Assembly (NCBI RefSeq): GCF_900166635.1
Contig: NZ_LT800497.1
Coordinates: 3,706,344-3,770,343 of the forward strand
DNA length: 64,000 bases
Direction of reading: 5' to 3'
Source: Oceanobacillus timonensis
GTDB lineage: Bacteria > Bacillota > Bacilli > Bacillales > Amphibacillaceae
Shown here: in pieces, positions 48,182 through 57,733 of the stretch
Layout: each line of letters begins with the position of its first letter
How positions within the stretch are numbered: position 1 is the first letter of the stretch
Translations under genes and position numbers: made by a program
The notes under the pieces: generated by a model
Database searches by the model: none
What the model was told of the DNA's origin: nothing
What the model saw: the letters and a program-made list of their open reading frames with translations, nothing else

Positions 48182-49060
48182 ATGCCTTATTCCATTGAAG
48201 TACGCCATTTAACGGTACATTATAAGAAGTTTAAAGCGTTAGAAGATGTAACCTTTATACTGTCCCCAGGCAAAGTTCATGGCATATTAGGAAGAAACGG
48301 CGCTGGTAAAACCACCTTGTTAATGCACCTTGCTTCCTTTCACAAAGTAAAGCATGGCTCGATTGCCATTGATGGAGAAGACCCTTTTGAAAACGAACGG
48401 ATCTTGCAGGGAACATCTTTTATTTATGATAAAGATAACACCTATGACTACGATAAAATTGCCAAATTAATCAAAGAGATGCTCTATTTTCATCCGAATT
48501 TTGACGAAGCTTATGCCAAAGATTTAGCAGCAAAGTTTAACATTCCGATGGATAAAAGCGCTGACCAATTATCCAAAGGACAGTATTCCGCTTTACAGGT
48601 CACCATTGGTCTGGCAAGCAGAACGCCGCTTACGATTTTTGATGAAGCCTATCTGGGTATGGATGCACCGGCAAGAGAGTTATTTTATAAAGAAATCTTA
48701 TTAGAACAGGAAAGACATCCGCGTACGATTTTATTTTCTACCCACCTTGTTTCCGAAATGGAATACCTCTTTGATGAAGTACTTATGATCAATAATGGCA
48801 AGGTTTTATTGCAGGAAACAAGTGAGCAGCTTCTGGAAAAAGGCTTCTCTATTACAGGATCTAAAGAAGATGTGAATGCATTTACAAAAACAATGAAAGT
48901 GATTCATGAGAAGTCGCTTGGCGGCACAAAATCTGTGATGGTGTATGGAACGTTGACGGAACAAGCGCAGCGAGAAGCAGCTGAGCTTGGTTTAGAGATT
49001 GGCACATTATCTTTAAATAATCTCTTTATTCATTTGACAAAGGAAGGTGAAGAAGCATGA
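48182..49060 (+). CDS. ABC transporter ATPase (YtrB-like), copy 1
   Basis: About 292 residues from ATG 48,182 (GGAG 7 nt upstream). Walker A GRNGAGKTT, signature QLSKGQ, Walker B PLTIFDEAYLGMD and the switch His in STHLVSE. The D-loop sequence AYLGMDAP and the C-terminal part match the second ATPase in the operon very closely. Pairs with the permease that overlaps its 3' end by 4 nt. Confidence 0.9.
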   Translation: MPYSIEVRHLTVHYKKFKALEDVTFILSPGKVHGILGRNGAGKTTLLMHLASFHKVKHGSIAIDGEDPFENERILQGTSFIYDKDNTYDYDKIAKLIKEMLYFHPNFDEAYAKDLAAKFNIPMDKSADQLSKGQYSALQVTIGLASRTPLTIFDEAYLGMDAPARELFYKEILLEQERHPRTILFSTHLVSEMEYLFDEVLMINNGKVLLQETSEQLLEKGFSITGSKEDVNAFTKTMKVIHEKSLGGTKSVMVYGTLTEQAQREAAELGLEIGTLSLNNLFIHLTKEGEEA

Positions 49061-49752
49061 AACAATCGCAATTAGGATGGGCTTTATTCGCAGAACAGAT
49101 GAAATGGGCTGCTTGGTTTTTCGGCATAATGATTATGTTGACGATTGGAATTACGATAGCAAATCATTGGGGTGTCTTGGATAACCTTGATGTTAGCAAT
49201 ACAACTTCGAATGTATTTTTGTTGATTATCGGATTGCTTTATTCTTATGGGTTCTTAGACTACTACTTTAAATTAGGGATCTCCCGGAAAAAGTTCTTTA
49301 AAGCTTCTTTATTCGCATCCGTGTTGCTTTCCGTTATTTTAGCTTTTGCGATGAGCCTCATGATTGGTTTATTTGAGACACTTGTTCCAGCTTTCGGTTT
49401 TACTGTTCCATGGTCAGATTTATTGAGCAGCGGTGGCATATTATCTTTTCTAAAAAGTATAGCCGATTATTCTGTCAGCCATTTTCTCTATCTTTTAATT
49501 GGCTGGTTTATGGGGCTTGGTTTTTATCGGTTTCGCTGGAAGATTGGATTATTATTTATCCTTCTTTCCTTTCCATTTTTCGGGATATCCGCATTGTTGC
49601 AGGATCAGGATGATATTGCACATACGATTAACTTTTTCACCTCTAACTCGCACATTATCAGCATGGGACCCTATGCTATTTTCTTTATCATGATAGCCAT
49701 TTTAATTATCTGTAACTACCGTCTGACCAAAAACGTACCAATTCGATTATAA
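49057..49752 (+). CDS. ABC transporter permease, copy 1
   Basis: 231 residues with about six hydrophobic segments (FFGIMIMLTIGITIA, VFLLIIGLLYSYGFLDYYF, ASVLLSVILAFAMSLMIG and others). Shares the LYxxxFxxYYxxxGxxRxxFF region with the second permease (51,035). Forms the membrane part with the ATPase encoded upstream. Substrate unknown. Confidence 0.85.
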   Translation: MKQSQLGWALFAEQMKWAAWFFGIMIMLTIGITIANHWGVLDNLDVSNTTSNVFLLIIGLLYSYGFLDYYFKLGISRKKFFKASLFASVLLSVILAFAMSLMIGLFETLVPAFGFTVPWSDLLSSGGILSFLKSIADYSVSHFLYLLIGWFMGLGFYRFRWKIGLLFILLSFPFFGISALLQDQDDIAHTINFFTSNSHIISMGPYAIFFIMIAILIICNYRLTKNVPIRL

Positions 49753-49782
49753 AAACTTGCCAGAAAGGAGGCTACACGCATC

Positions 49783-50160
49783 ATGTCCACACAATTTCGA
49801 AGTGATAAACCTATTTTTCTCCAAGTCCGGGAACAGATTGAAGACCAGATTGTCAATGATCAGCTGAAAGAAGGCGAGCAAGCCCCTTCCACCAATCAGC
49901 TGGTGCAATTTTATAAAATTAATCACGCCACTATTTCCAAAGGCGTTACACAGCTTGTAGACGAAGGCATTTTATACAAAAAGCGGGGTGTCGGCATGTT
50001 TGTCGCAGAAGGAGCAAAACAAAAACTCGTTCAAAAACGAAAGCAGGACTTTATGGAAGATTACGTTATCGGCTTAGTCCAGGAAGCAGAGAAGCTTCGT
50101 ATTACAGAGGATGAAATTATTGATTTAATTAAAAAAGCAAAAAAGGGGGATAACGCATGA
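49783..50160 (+). CDS. GntR-family regulator, YtrA type
   Basis: 125 residues. DKPIFLQVREQIEDQIVNDQLKEGEQAPSTNQLVQFYKINHATISKGVTQLVDEGILYKKRGVGMFVAEGA is a complete GntR winged helix. The C-terminal helical part is short, as in YtrA. In Bacillus YtrA represses an ABC operon induced by cell-wall antibiotics. It lies in the middle of the operon, between the two transporter pairs, and should bind the dyad at 48,108. Confidence 0.92.
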   Translation: MSTQFRSDKPIFLQVREQIEDQIVNDQLKEGEQAPSTNQLVQFYKINHATISKGVTQLVDEGILYKKRGVGMFVAEGAKQKLVQKRKQDFMEDYVIGLVQEAEKLRITEDEIIDLIKKAKKGDNA

Positions 50161-51038
50161 GTTATGCAGTTGAAGCCTCAAATATCCGTGTACAATATAA
50201 AGATTTTACTGCTATCGATCAAATTAGTTTTCAGCTCACACCTGGAAAAATTCATGGTTTATTAGGAAGAAATGGAGCTGGAAAAACAACGTTGCTCTCT
50301 GTTTTGGCATCTTTTCGAAAAGCAGATGCAGGAAGTCTTACCATTGATGGTGAAGACCCTTTTGAAAATCCAAGAATTATGCAGGGCACAATCTTCCTAT
50401 TTGATCAGCACAAAGATTTGGAATACAGCTATGATAAGGTTGGCGAAACATTAAAGGAAATGGCTTACTTCCGCCCAAATTTTGATGATACCTTTGCCCT
50501 TCAGTTAGCTGAAACGTTCAAGCTTCCTTTAAATAAAAAGGTGAATCAGCTGTCGAAAGGAAAAAAATCAGCGTTTCAAGCGATTATTGGTTTAGCAACT
50601 AGAGCTCCTTTAACCATTTTTGATGAAGCTTATTTAGGAATGGATGCGCCGACAAGAGAAATATTTTATAACGAAATATTAAATGATCAAGAGGAGCATC
50701 CAAGAACCATTATCTTTTCGACACATCTTGTTTCGGAAACAGATTACCTGTTTGATGAGGTGCTGATGATTCATAACGGAAAGGTTTTATTGCAGGACAC
50801 CAATGAACAGATTATTTCTAAAGGATTTTCCATTACAGGTTCACAGGAACAAATAGATGCATTTACTGAAGGGTTAGAGATTTTAAACAGTCAAATACTT
50901 GGCGGAACAAAATCCGTTATGGTGTACGGGGAAATGACGGAACAGCAAAGAAATGCCGCAAATCAAGCTGGACTTGAAATTGGACCGCTCTCTCTGCATG
51001 ATTTGTTTGTGCATTTGACGAAGGAGGAAGAAGAATGA
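50157..51038 (+). CDS. ABC transporter ATPase (YtrB-like), copy 2
   Basis: 293 residues. Walker A GRNGAGKTT, signature QLSKGK (instead of Gln), Walker B PLTIFDEAYLGMD. Overlaps the GntR gene by 4 nt. Identical blocks with copy 1 (GRNGAGKTTLL, IDGEDPFEN, STHLVSE, LGGTKSVMVYG) show a tandem duplication. Confidence 0.9.
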   Translation: MSYAVEASNIRVQYKDFTAIDQISFQLTPGKIHGLLGRNGAGKTTLLSVLASFRKADAGSLTIDGEDPFENPRIMQGTIFLFDQHKDLEYSYDKVGETLKEMAYFRPNFDDTFALQLAETFKLPLNKKVNQLSKGKKSAFQAIIGLATRAPLTIFDEAYLGMDAPTREIFYNEILNDQEEHPRTIIFSTHLVSETDYLFDEVLMIHNGKVLLQDTNEQIISKGFSITGSQEQIDAFTEGLEILNSQILGGTKSVMVYGEMTEQQRNAANQAGLEIGPLSLHDLFVHLTKEEEE

Positions 51039-51742
51039 ATTCTATTATCTTATCACCGAGAAAAATAGGAAGGTTCTTGTTTATGGAACAAGCGAAATGG
51101 ACGACATGGTTTCTTTCCTTTATGTTTGTGATCTACATTGTCGTTATAAGTTTTGCTACCGGTCCACACTCCAGTTTTATCGACTTGGCAAATTTCTCAA
51201 ACGGCTCATCATCTATTTACATGCTCGTTCTTGGTATTCTGACAACGTCGTCTTTCTTTTATTATTATATGCTGCAAGGCGCTACCAGAAAAAATTTCTT
51301 TTTTGGCACATTGATATCGACCGTCTTACTAGCAGTGACAATAACGATCATCTTCATGTTGTTAGCTTTTATCATCCAATTTGTATCAGGCTGGGTAGGA
51401 TGGAATATACATGCACCCGAAGTTGATTTCACTAGTAGCTTCTCTGCATTTATTGATACTTTTGGCAGTTTTGTCATTGTACACCTTATTTATTATTTAA
51501 TCGGCTGGATGATAGGGTTAACCTTTTACCGTTCAGGCTGGCTGTATGGACTTTTTTCAATTGTTCTTAGCCTCTTCATTTTAGCAATAACAGGGATTCT
51601 AATGGAAATGACACTTTTTTCTTTTTTCTCTCAAGTCTTTTATTTACCAACCTTTGTTACCATCCCATTAAGTCTGGTGCTAGTTGTGGCTCTTTATGGA
51701 ACCAATTATCGCTTAATGAAAGATATCACGATAAAAGTATGA
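51035..51742 (+). CDS. ABC transporter permease, copy 2
   Basis: 235 residues, about six membrane segments (FLSFMFVIYIVVISFATG, IYMLVLGILTTSSFFYYYM, LLAVTITIIFMLLAFIIQF...). Relative of the permease at 49,057. Last gene of the operon; an IS1182 element begins 31 nt after its stop. Confidence 0.85.
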   Translation: MNSIILSPRKIGRFLFMEQAKWTTWFLSFMFVIYIVVISFATGPHSSFIDLANFSNGSSSIYMLVLGILTTSSFFYYYMLQGATRKNFFFGTLISTVLLAVTITIIFMLLAFIIQFVSGWVGWNIHAPEVDFTSSFSAFIDTFGSFVIVHLIYYLIGWMIGLTFYRSGWLYGLFSIVLSLFILAITGILMEMTLFSFFSQVFYLPTFVTIPLSLVLVVALYGTNYRLMKDITIKV

Positions 51743-51931
51743 TTTCACAACTATTTTCCTAAAAAATGATAGAAAGGAGCTGTCGCAAAATGCATATTAT
51801 GCATTTGCTGACAGCTCTTTTTTCTATATGAGATTGCTCTTTTTAAGATTCATTATTTTATTTATGGTGATAAAGGGAAAATCAATCGTTTTTTGACGCA
51901 GTTAAATAAGCTTCACCTTTTTTAAAATTTT

Positions 51932-53542
51932 TTAAGCGGTCTTTAATGGATGATAATAAAGATTCAGGCGATCAGCTTGGATTTTTGTATGTATTTTATT
52001 AAGATTATAACCAAATGCCAGAATCAATAGCTCGTTTCGTACATTCCCTGTTCCTCGCGTACGAAACTTTTTCAGTTGATAATCTTCCTTCAACACGCCG
52101 AATGTTCCTTCCACTTGAATGGAACGATTCATACGGTACAGTGTGCCTGTTTCTGTTAGAATATTTTCTTGCGCGGTTTCCCGGTAAGCCAGAAATTCCT
52201 TGGCTACATGCAGTTGGCGATTCCCTTTGGCTTTCGTACATTTTTCTTTGAACGGGCACCCTGTACAGTCTTCACTTTCGTACACCGTTACTTGAGATTG
52301 GTAGCCTGTCTGCGAGGTTCGCGTGTAGTTTCGAATGGCATGTAATTGCTGGTCATTGGCGCAGGTATAGGTATCTGTGCCTTTGTCATAAGTCATGTTT
52401 TCCCGATATTTGATATCCTTTTTGAAAGAAGCTTTTTTCTTGCGCTCATGATTTTGCGGCTTGATATAGGCCATCTGTTCTTGCTTCTTTAAATACACAT
52501 AATTTTCTTCGCTTTCATATCCAGAATCTGCGACGATATGGCGATACGTAAAAGGAAGGTGCTCCTTTAAATATTGAAGCATCGGAATCAATGTTGTCGT
52601 GTCGTTTCGATCGGAAAACGCATTGATCCCAACGATAAATTCCGCATCCACGGCAGCCTGGACATTGTAAGCTGGCTTGAGTTGGCCATTCCGCATATGA
52701 TCGTCTTTCATCCGCATAAACGTGGCATCATGGTCTGTTTTGGAATAGCTGTTTCGTTTCTCTCCCATAATTTCGTTGGAAGCATCATATTGTTCTTTGC
52801 GCTGAAGCATTTCCTTTACTTGTTCATGGTAACGTTGAAGGACGTTTTTTCTTTTCCCTTTGCCATATACAAACGTGATGTTCTCTTCTTCCTGTATTTT
52901 CTCCAGGAAAACAAGCACTTTTTTCAAATCTTCTAAAAACGTCTCATAGGGGCTTGTGAAGAGCTGACAGTACGTCGTATTGATCTGTTCCAGAAGGGCT
53001 TGCCATTTGGCGTACATCTTCGCTTCATGTTTGGTGATTGCCTTTTTCCATACGAAAGAATACCGATTGGCATATGCTTCGATTTTTGTGCCATCGATAT
53101 AGAGTGTTTCTCCGGTAATGGCTTTTTGTTCGTAGAGCCATACGACTTGTTGAAAGAAGAGCTGTTCCATCACGGTATCGGTCAGATATTTTTGCTTGAA
53201 TCGACTGATGGTCGCATGGTCAGGAGCTGCATACCCCTGAAGAAGCCAGCGAAAATTGATATCCCGGCGGCAAGCTTTTTCTATCCCTCGGGAAGAATAG
53301 ATTTTTTGGGAAGCTGCGTAGGTAATGACTTTAAATAGAATGACTGGATCGACTGCCGGTTTTCTCCCTTTTGGAGAGTATGCCTGTAATAGTTCTCTAT
53401 AATCCATCCTTTCACATAAGAGGCAGTGGAGCCGGACCGAATCATCTAAAGGAATCATTTCTTCCACGTCCATCGGTAAATATAATTGATAGTTAGCGGA
53501 AGTTTGCGTATAATTGAATTGTATTATTTGTTTATTAGTCAT
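51932..53542 (-). CDS. IS1182-family transposase
   Basis: 536 residues, full length and without stops. The DDE residues appear in LYIDGTKIEAYANRYSFVWKK, IVADSGYESEENYVYLK and SIQVEGTFGVLKEDYQLKKFR. The N-terminal DUF772-type part has AVDPVILFKVITYAASQKIYSSRGIEKACRRDINFRWLL. A zinc-like CTGCPFKEKC motif is seen. It is likely active. Confidence 0.95.
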   Translation of the reverse strand: MTNKQIIQFNYTQTSANYQLYLPMDVEEMIPLDDSVRLHCLLCERMDYRELLQAYSPKGRKPAVDPVILFKVITYAASQKIYSSRGIEKACRRDINFRWLLQGYAAPDHATISRFKQKYLTDTVMEQLFFQQVVWLYEQKAITGETLYIDGTKIEAYANRYSFVWKKAITKHEAKMYAKWQALLEQINTTYCQLFTSPYETFLEDLKKVLVFLEKIQEEENITFVYGKGKRKNVLQRYHEQVKEMLQRKEQYDASNEIMGEKRNSYSKTDHDATFMRMKDDHMRNGQLKPAYNVQAAVDAEFIVGINAFSDRNDTTTLIPMLQYLKEHLPFTYRHIVADSGYESEENYVYLKKQEQMAYIKPQNHERKKKASFKKDIKYRENMTYDKGTDTYTCANDQQLHAIRNYTRTSQTGYQSQVTVYESEDCTGCPFKEKCTKAKGNRQLHVAKEFLAYRETAQENILTETGTLYRMNRSIQVEGTFGVLKEDYQLKKFRTRGTGNVRNELLILAFGYNLNKIHTKIQADRLNLYYHPLKTA

Positions 53543-53560
53543 AAGTTAATAATACACGAG

Positions 53561-53587
53561 AGCAGACCCTTTGTGGTCTGCTTTTTT
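53561..53587 (+). terminator. Terminator inside the IS upstream of the transposase
   Basis: AGCAGACC (53,561-53,568) pairs with GGTCTGCT (53,575-53,582), then TTTTT. It points away from the transposase and would stop plus-strand transcripts. Confidence 0.7.
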
Positions 53588-53645
53588 GTGTATACAAAAA
53601 AAACTGTTGCACGCTCAGTTTCCTGATTGTGCAACAGCCCCTTTT

Positions 53646-55379
53646 TCACGTCAACTGCTGTTCTGCAAAAGAACGGTACAATTCATGTGACTCCAATAAT
53701 TCCTGATGCGTCCCTTTTCCGGTGATCTCTCCATTTTCAATAAAGATAATCTGGTCTGCATCAATAATCGTCGCCAAACGATGGGCGATCACAAATGTCG
53801 TTCTTCCTTCCATCAATCGCTGTAATGCTTTTTGCACCACCTGTTCCGATTGACTGTCGAGACTTGCTGTGGCTTCATCCAGCAATAAAATCTTTGGGTC
53901 ACGTAAGAAAGCTCTGGCAATATTAATACGCTGCCGCTGTCCACCCGATAATTTTGTACCACGCTCGCCGACTTGCGTATCCATTCCATTTGGGAGCTCT
54001 TGAATAAATTGAGCAGCATAAGCCATTTCTGCTACTTCCCAAAGTTTTTCAGCCGCAATTGCTTCTGCATTTTCTAATCCATATGTCAGATTATCACGAA
54101 TCGTTCCTGACATCATCGAGCTCTCCTGTGATACATACCCAAGTTGTGAACGCCAGGAGACAAGCGAAATATCCTGAATCGATTCATCGCCAAGCAAAAT
54201 CACACCTTCATTGGGCTCATAGTAACGTTCAATCAAGCCAAATACCGTACTTTTCCCGCCGCCGCTTGGCCCTGCGAAGGCAACCATTTCTCCCGGTGAC
54301 GCCGAAAATGAAATGTTATGCAAGACCTGCTCGCCTGCTTCATAAGAAAAGCTGACTTCGTTAAACGCCAACGGAAGCTCGCTAATTTGTTTTACAGAAC
54401 CAGGTAATACTTCTTCCTCTTCTTCCTGCAAAATTTCTGAAATGCGTTCGGTCGCTCCCTTTGCCTTTTGCAATTCCGTAAAGAACATCGCAAAGGTGGT
54501 GAGCGGCATCACAATCTGGAATAAATACAAGAGAAAAGCAACAAGCGACCCTGTCGTCATGGTCCCCTGCTCCACACGAATACCGCCATAGCCAATAATC
54601 ATCACAATCACAAGCATGACGATCATATACATAAACGGAGCAATAACCGAGAAAATCTTCGCTTCTTTTAAACCAGTCTGCAATAGCTTGAAGATTCCTC
54701 GCAAGCCCCGCTTCTCTTCTTGCTGTTCTGCGGTAGAAGATTTCATCAGTTTGATTTCACTGACTGTCTGCTGAATTTCTCCCTGGAAATTCGCTGTCTG
54801 GTCTTGGAGACTGCGTGATACTTTTGCCATCTTTCTTCCGAGCGGCAACATCACCATTAACGTAACCGGAACAGCAATAAACATGATTAAAGTCATTTTC
54901 CAGTCCATGAAAAGCAAAATGATAACTGCCCCTATAATCGAAATCAGACCGGAAATAAATTGCGGAAAATGCTGAGAAACCAAATCTTTTACAATCCCCG
55001 TGTCATTAATTACACGACTGACCGATTCTCCGCTTGGCTGCTTTTGAAAATAAGGAACCGGCAGGCGAATCAGCTTTTTCCACAAAATTTCCCGAAGCCT
55101 GGCTACTACCTTTTGTCCGACATAAGCCAGGGCATAAGCGGACAATCCGTCTACCAGTGCATGCACAATAAAGACACCAATAATAATGACAATAAAACGC
55201 CAATCTAAATCAGCAATGGAAAATCCGTCCACAAGCTCTCTCGTTAGAAGCGGAATCGTGAGCCCGACCAAGGTGGTCAATACACTTCCTATTAAGCCTA
55301 ATATTAATACAAGCTTTGGTATCCTTGTAGATAGTAATAACTTCATAAAATTACTGGATGATTGTTTCGATGATGCCAT
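53646..55379 (-). CDS. Multidrug ABC exporter (fused permease-ATPase, BmrA/LmrA type)
   Basis: 577 residues. Six membrane helices in residues 15-310, then an ATPase with Walker A GPSGGGKSTVFG, Q-loop YVSQES, signature KLSGGQRQR, Walker B KILLLDEATASLD and switch IAHRLAT. Works as a homodimer to expel lipophilic compounds. It directly follows the MerR gene, whose 3' end holds its ribosome site (AAGGAGAGG). The IS1182 element ends 2 nt after its stop. Confidence 0.93.
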   Translation of the reverse strand: MASSKQSSSNFMKLLLSTRIPKLVLILGLIGSVLTTLVGLTIPLLTRELVDGFSIADLDWRFIVIIIGVFIVHALVDGLSAYALAYVGQKVVARLREILWKKLIRLPVPYFQKQPSGESVSRVINDTGIVKDLVSQHFPQFISGLISIIGAVIILLFMDWKMTLIMFIAVPVTLMVMLPLGRKMAKVSRSLQDQTANFQGEIQQTVSEIKLMKSSTAEQQEEKRGLRGIFKLLQTGLKEAKIFSVIAPFMYMIVMLVIVMIIGYGGIRVEQGTMTTGSLVAFLLYLFQIVMPLTTFAMFFTELQKAKGATERISEILQEEEEEVLPGSVKQISELPLAFNEVSFSYEAGEQVLHNISFSASPGEMVAFAGPSGGGKSTVFGLIERYYEPNEGVILLGDESIQDISLVSWRSQLGYVSQESSMMSGTIRDNLTYGLENAEAIAAEKLWEVAEMAYAAQFIQELPNGMDTQVGERGTKLSGGQRQRINIARAFLRDPKILLLDEATASLDSQSEQVVQKALQRLMEGRTTFVIAHRLATIIDADQIIFIENGEITGKGTHQELLESHELYRSFAEQQLT

Positions 55380-56192
55380 TTAATCCTCTCCTTCTTCCTC
55401 ATCCCATAATGGACTTAAATAAGCCATTGTTACTTGCTGAAGCCACGTCTCTTCCTCTTCCGTAATCGGCGTCGGGATAAGACGCTCGATTTCTTGAATA
55501 TATGCCTCCAGCTGTTCTTCACTCTCTTTGTCTTCCATATCTAAAGAAAAAATATCTGACAATTCTTCTAAAGAATCCTTTTCAAATATCTCTAAGATTA
55601 AATGATAAAAATCCCCCAGCATTTGTCTCACCTCTGGATGATCTGCTGGCTTTCCACAATGCTCCTTGACCCGTTTGTAAAATGTCAATATTCCCTGTTC
55701 AAAAAGCATCTTCTCCTTCGCCGTCTGCGGAAACATCTTCTTCATGATATCTTCTTTAATGATTCCTTTTGACAGCTCCTGCTGTTTCTTTTCGTTTTGC
55801 ATATTAGCCAGCAAACTGACAAGTACAGCTTGATCTACCTCCTTTTCATTTTCTAATAGAGGGATCGTCCGCTGGATAGCCTCTAATGCAATATCAATCT
55901 GTTCCTTATCCTTCATCAACTTTGATTCCTGCAATCGTAATGTATCAATAAAGCTTAAATCAAACGTATCGGGCTGCATATAATCCTTGATGTCCTCTAA
56001 GCTCATTCCTAAAAATTTCATCGTTAAAATTTTATGCAGCTGAATCATATCCTCTTTTTCATACACACGATGTCCCGTATCTTCATCCCGTTTTGGCTTC
56101 AATATGTTCTTCTCATCATAATAATGCAGTGTTCGTACAGATACGCCTGTCGATTTAGCAAATTCACTGATCGAGAACCGTTCTTTTTTCAT
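55380..56192 (-). CDS. MerR-family regulator (TipA-like C-terminal part)
   Basis: About 270 residues from ATG 56,192. N-terminal MerR domain: RFSISEFAKSTGVSVRTLHYYDEKNILKPKRDEDTGHRVYEKEDMIQLHKILTMKFLGMSLEDIKDYM. The C-terminal part is helical with TipAS-like features (FYKRVKEHCGKPADHPEVRQMLGDFYHLI). It probably senses a drug and turns on the exporter gene next to it. Confidence 0.9.
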   Translation of the reverse strand: MKKERFSISEFAKSTGVSVRTLHYYDEKNILKPKRDEDTGHRVYEKEDMIQLHKILTMKFLGMSLEDIKDYMQPDTFDLSFIDTLRLQESKLMKDKEQIDIALEAIQRTIPLLENEKEVDQAVLVSLLANMQNEKKQQELSKGIIKEDIMKKMFPQTAKEKMLFEQGILTFYKRVKEHCGKPADHPEVRQMLGDFYHLILEIFEKDSLEELSDIFSLDMEDKESEEQLEAYIQEIERLIPTPITEEEETWLQQVTMAYLSPLWDEEEGED

Positions 56193-56240
56193 TTCCAACC
56201 AAATCCCCTCTCGATGGATAGTTTCATCATACCACCTCAC

Positions 56241-56274
56241 GTTACGTCAGGCACAGCTATTTTTGATACGTAAC
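56241..56274 (-). promoter_or_regulatory. MerR-type operator dyad
   Basis: GTTACGT (56,241-56,247) and ACGTAAC (56,268-56,274) form a 7-bp inverted repeat around 20 bp, just before the MerR gene. This size fits a MerR operator. The exact -35 and -10 are not certain. Confidence 0.55.
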
Positions 56275-56366
56275 TGACATTAACATAAATGGTTATCCTG
56301 CATAGCTTGTATCCTTTTCATGAAAGGGTAAAATAAAAGTATACCACCATGAAAGGAATGCATAGC

Positions 56367-56819
56367 ATGCAAAAAATTACTTTAGCACGAAATCTTTCTT
56401 TTTTAAGAAGTGAAAATAACTACGCTCAAGAAGAATTAGCCGAAAAAATTGGTGTCACCAGGCAATCCATTGCAAAGTGGGAAAACGGCGAGTCTTTACC
56501 GGACATTATCCATTGTGATGCCCTCGCCTCCTTATTTGATGTTTCTTTGGACAATTTCATTCATTACGATCAAAAAGAAAGCGGCTTTCCAATCCCTCCA
56601 AAGGGGAAGCATATGTTTAACACAACTCCATTAGAGAAGGATGGTTATGTTCAATTGCCGGATAAGGCTTTAAATATGGTCCACATGCAAGCAGGTGACC
56701 ATTTTATGGTGTTGGGTGACGAGAATCCGGAAAGTATTGGTATCGCTTTGGTTCCGGCAGAATTTTTTACGACCATGGCACAAGGAATCTTGAATCATAC
56801 AAAGGACACTAAAAAATGA
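56367..56819 (+). CDS. XRE regulator with C-terminal AbrB-like domain
   Basis: 150 residues from ATG 56,367 (AAAGGA 9 nt upstream). N-terminal helix-turn-helix: LSFLRSENNYAQEELAEKIGVTRQSIAKWENGESLPDIIHCDALASLF. The C-terminal part (EKDGYVQLPDKALNMVHMQAGDHFMVLGDE) is like an AbrB/MazE swapped hairpin. It overlaps the ABC ATPase gene by 4 nt and most likely controls it. Confidence 0.85.
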   Translation: MQKITLARNLSFLRSENNYAQEELAEKIGVTRQSIAKWENGESLPDIIHCDALASLFDVSLDNFIHYDQKESGFPIPPKGKHMFNTTPLEKDGYVQLPDKALNMVHMQAGDHFMVLGDENPESIGIALVPAEFFTTMAQGILNHTKDTKK

Positions 56820-57733
56820 CGCATTATATTCTGGAAGCAAAAAACATCTCCAAATCCTATAACGGTTTTCAAGCATTAGAAGATGTATCAGTAGCTTTGG
56901 AAAAAGGAAAAATCTACGGTTTGATTGGTCAAAATGGAGCCGGTAAAACAACGCTCATGCGGATGATTGCCGGCTTGTCCTTTCCTACTTCCGGAGAGCT
57001 ATATTTATTTCATCATTCCAGTCAAAAAGCATTACAGACTGCACGAAAGCAGATGGGCAGTATGATTGAAAATCCCAGTATCCTCGACAACATGAACGCA
57101 CGGGATAATCTCCGCGTTCATAAAATCATGAAAGGGATTCAAGAAGAAAATGCAGAACAGCGAGTACTCGAGCTTGTTGGATTAGGGCATACCGGAAAAA
57201 AGAAAGCAAAAGATTTCTCCTTAGGAATGCGCCAGCGCTTAGGGATTGCTATCACCCTGCTTGGCAACCCGGAGATATTGATGATTGATGAACCTGTTAA
57301 TGGGCTCGATCCAAGCGGCATTGCAGAGATGAGACAGCTTATAAAAGAATTAGCCGCCAAACACCAAATGACGATTCTGCTGTCCAGCCACCATTTAGCA
57401 GAGCTTCATCAAACGGCAGATGAATTCATTATTATGAATGAAGGGAAAACCCTAAAAACACTGAACCACGACACATTAGAACAACAAATTAATAAACATC
57501 TTCTGATTCATTGTAACGAACCAGAAAAGCTGCAGAAGGTGCTGAGAGAATCCCTTCATACAGAAAATTTTATTGTGCAGCCTGATCAAAGCGTGAAATT
57601 ATACGATTTCACCAATGAAAAAGAGAAATTATCACGAACTTTGATCGAACATGGTATTATCGTAACCACTTTCGCAACGCAGGAAGAAAGTTTAGAAAGC
57701 TATTACCTTCAGTTAATAGGAGGTGCGAGCTGA
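56816..57733 (+). CDS. ABC transporter ATPase (BcrA-like)
   Basis: 305 residues. Walker A GQNGAGKTT, signature FSLGMRQR, Walker B ILMIDEPVNGLDPSG, switch LLSSHHLAE. The C-terminal 80 residues match BcrA-type ATPases of bacitracin/lantibiotic exporters (LESYYLQLIGG). Pairs with the permease that overlaps by one nt. Confidence 0.92.
   Translation: MTHYILEAKNISKSYNGFQALEDVSVALEKGKIYGLIGQNGAGKTTLMRMIAGLSFPTSGELYLFHHSSQKALQTARKQMGSMIENPSILDNMNARDNLRVHKIMKGIQEENAEQRVLELVGLGHTGKKKAKDFSLGMRQRLGIAITLLGNPEILMIDEPVNGLDPSGIAEMRQLIKELAAKHQMTILLSSHHLAELHQTADEFIIMNEGKTLKTLNHDTLEQQINKHLLIHCNEPEKLQKVLRESLHTENFIVQPDQSVKLYDFTNEKEKLSRTLIEHGIIVTTFATQEESLESYYLQLIGGAS

Larger units (their letters stand above)
51773..53644 (-). 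mobile_element. IS1182-family insertion sequence, apparently intact
   Basis: About 1,870 bp with imperfect terminal inverted repeats: AAAGGAGCTGTCGCAAAAT on the left, AAAGGGGCTGTTGCACAAT reading inward from the right. Each end also folds on itself (left GAGCTGTC...GACAGCTC, right CTGTTGCAC...GTGCAACAG), which can act as a terminator. No clear target duplication. It lies in the space between two operons. Confidence 0.85.

Noticed and set aside
51773..51823. Separate terminator for the ABC operon
   Set aside because: The hairpin is the IS1182 left end itself; it may still stop transcription, so it is described with the element.
52000..53340. Several 80-120 codon plus-strand frames
   Set aside because: They are shadows of the intact IS1182 transposase on the other strand.
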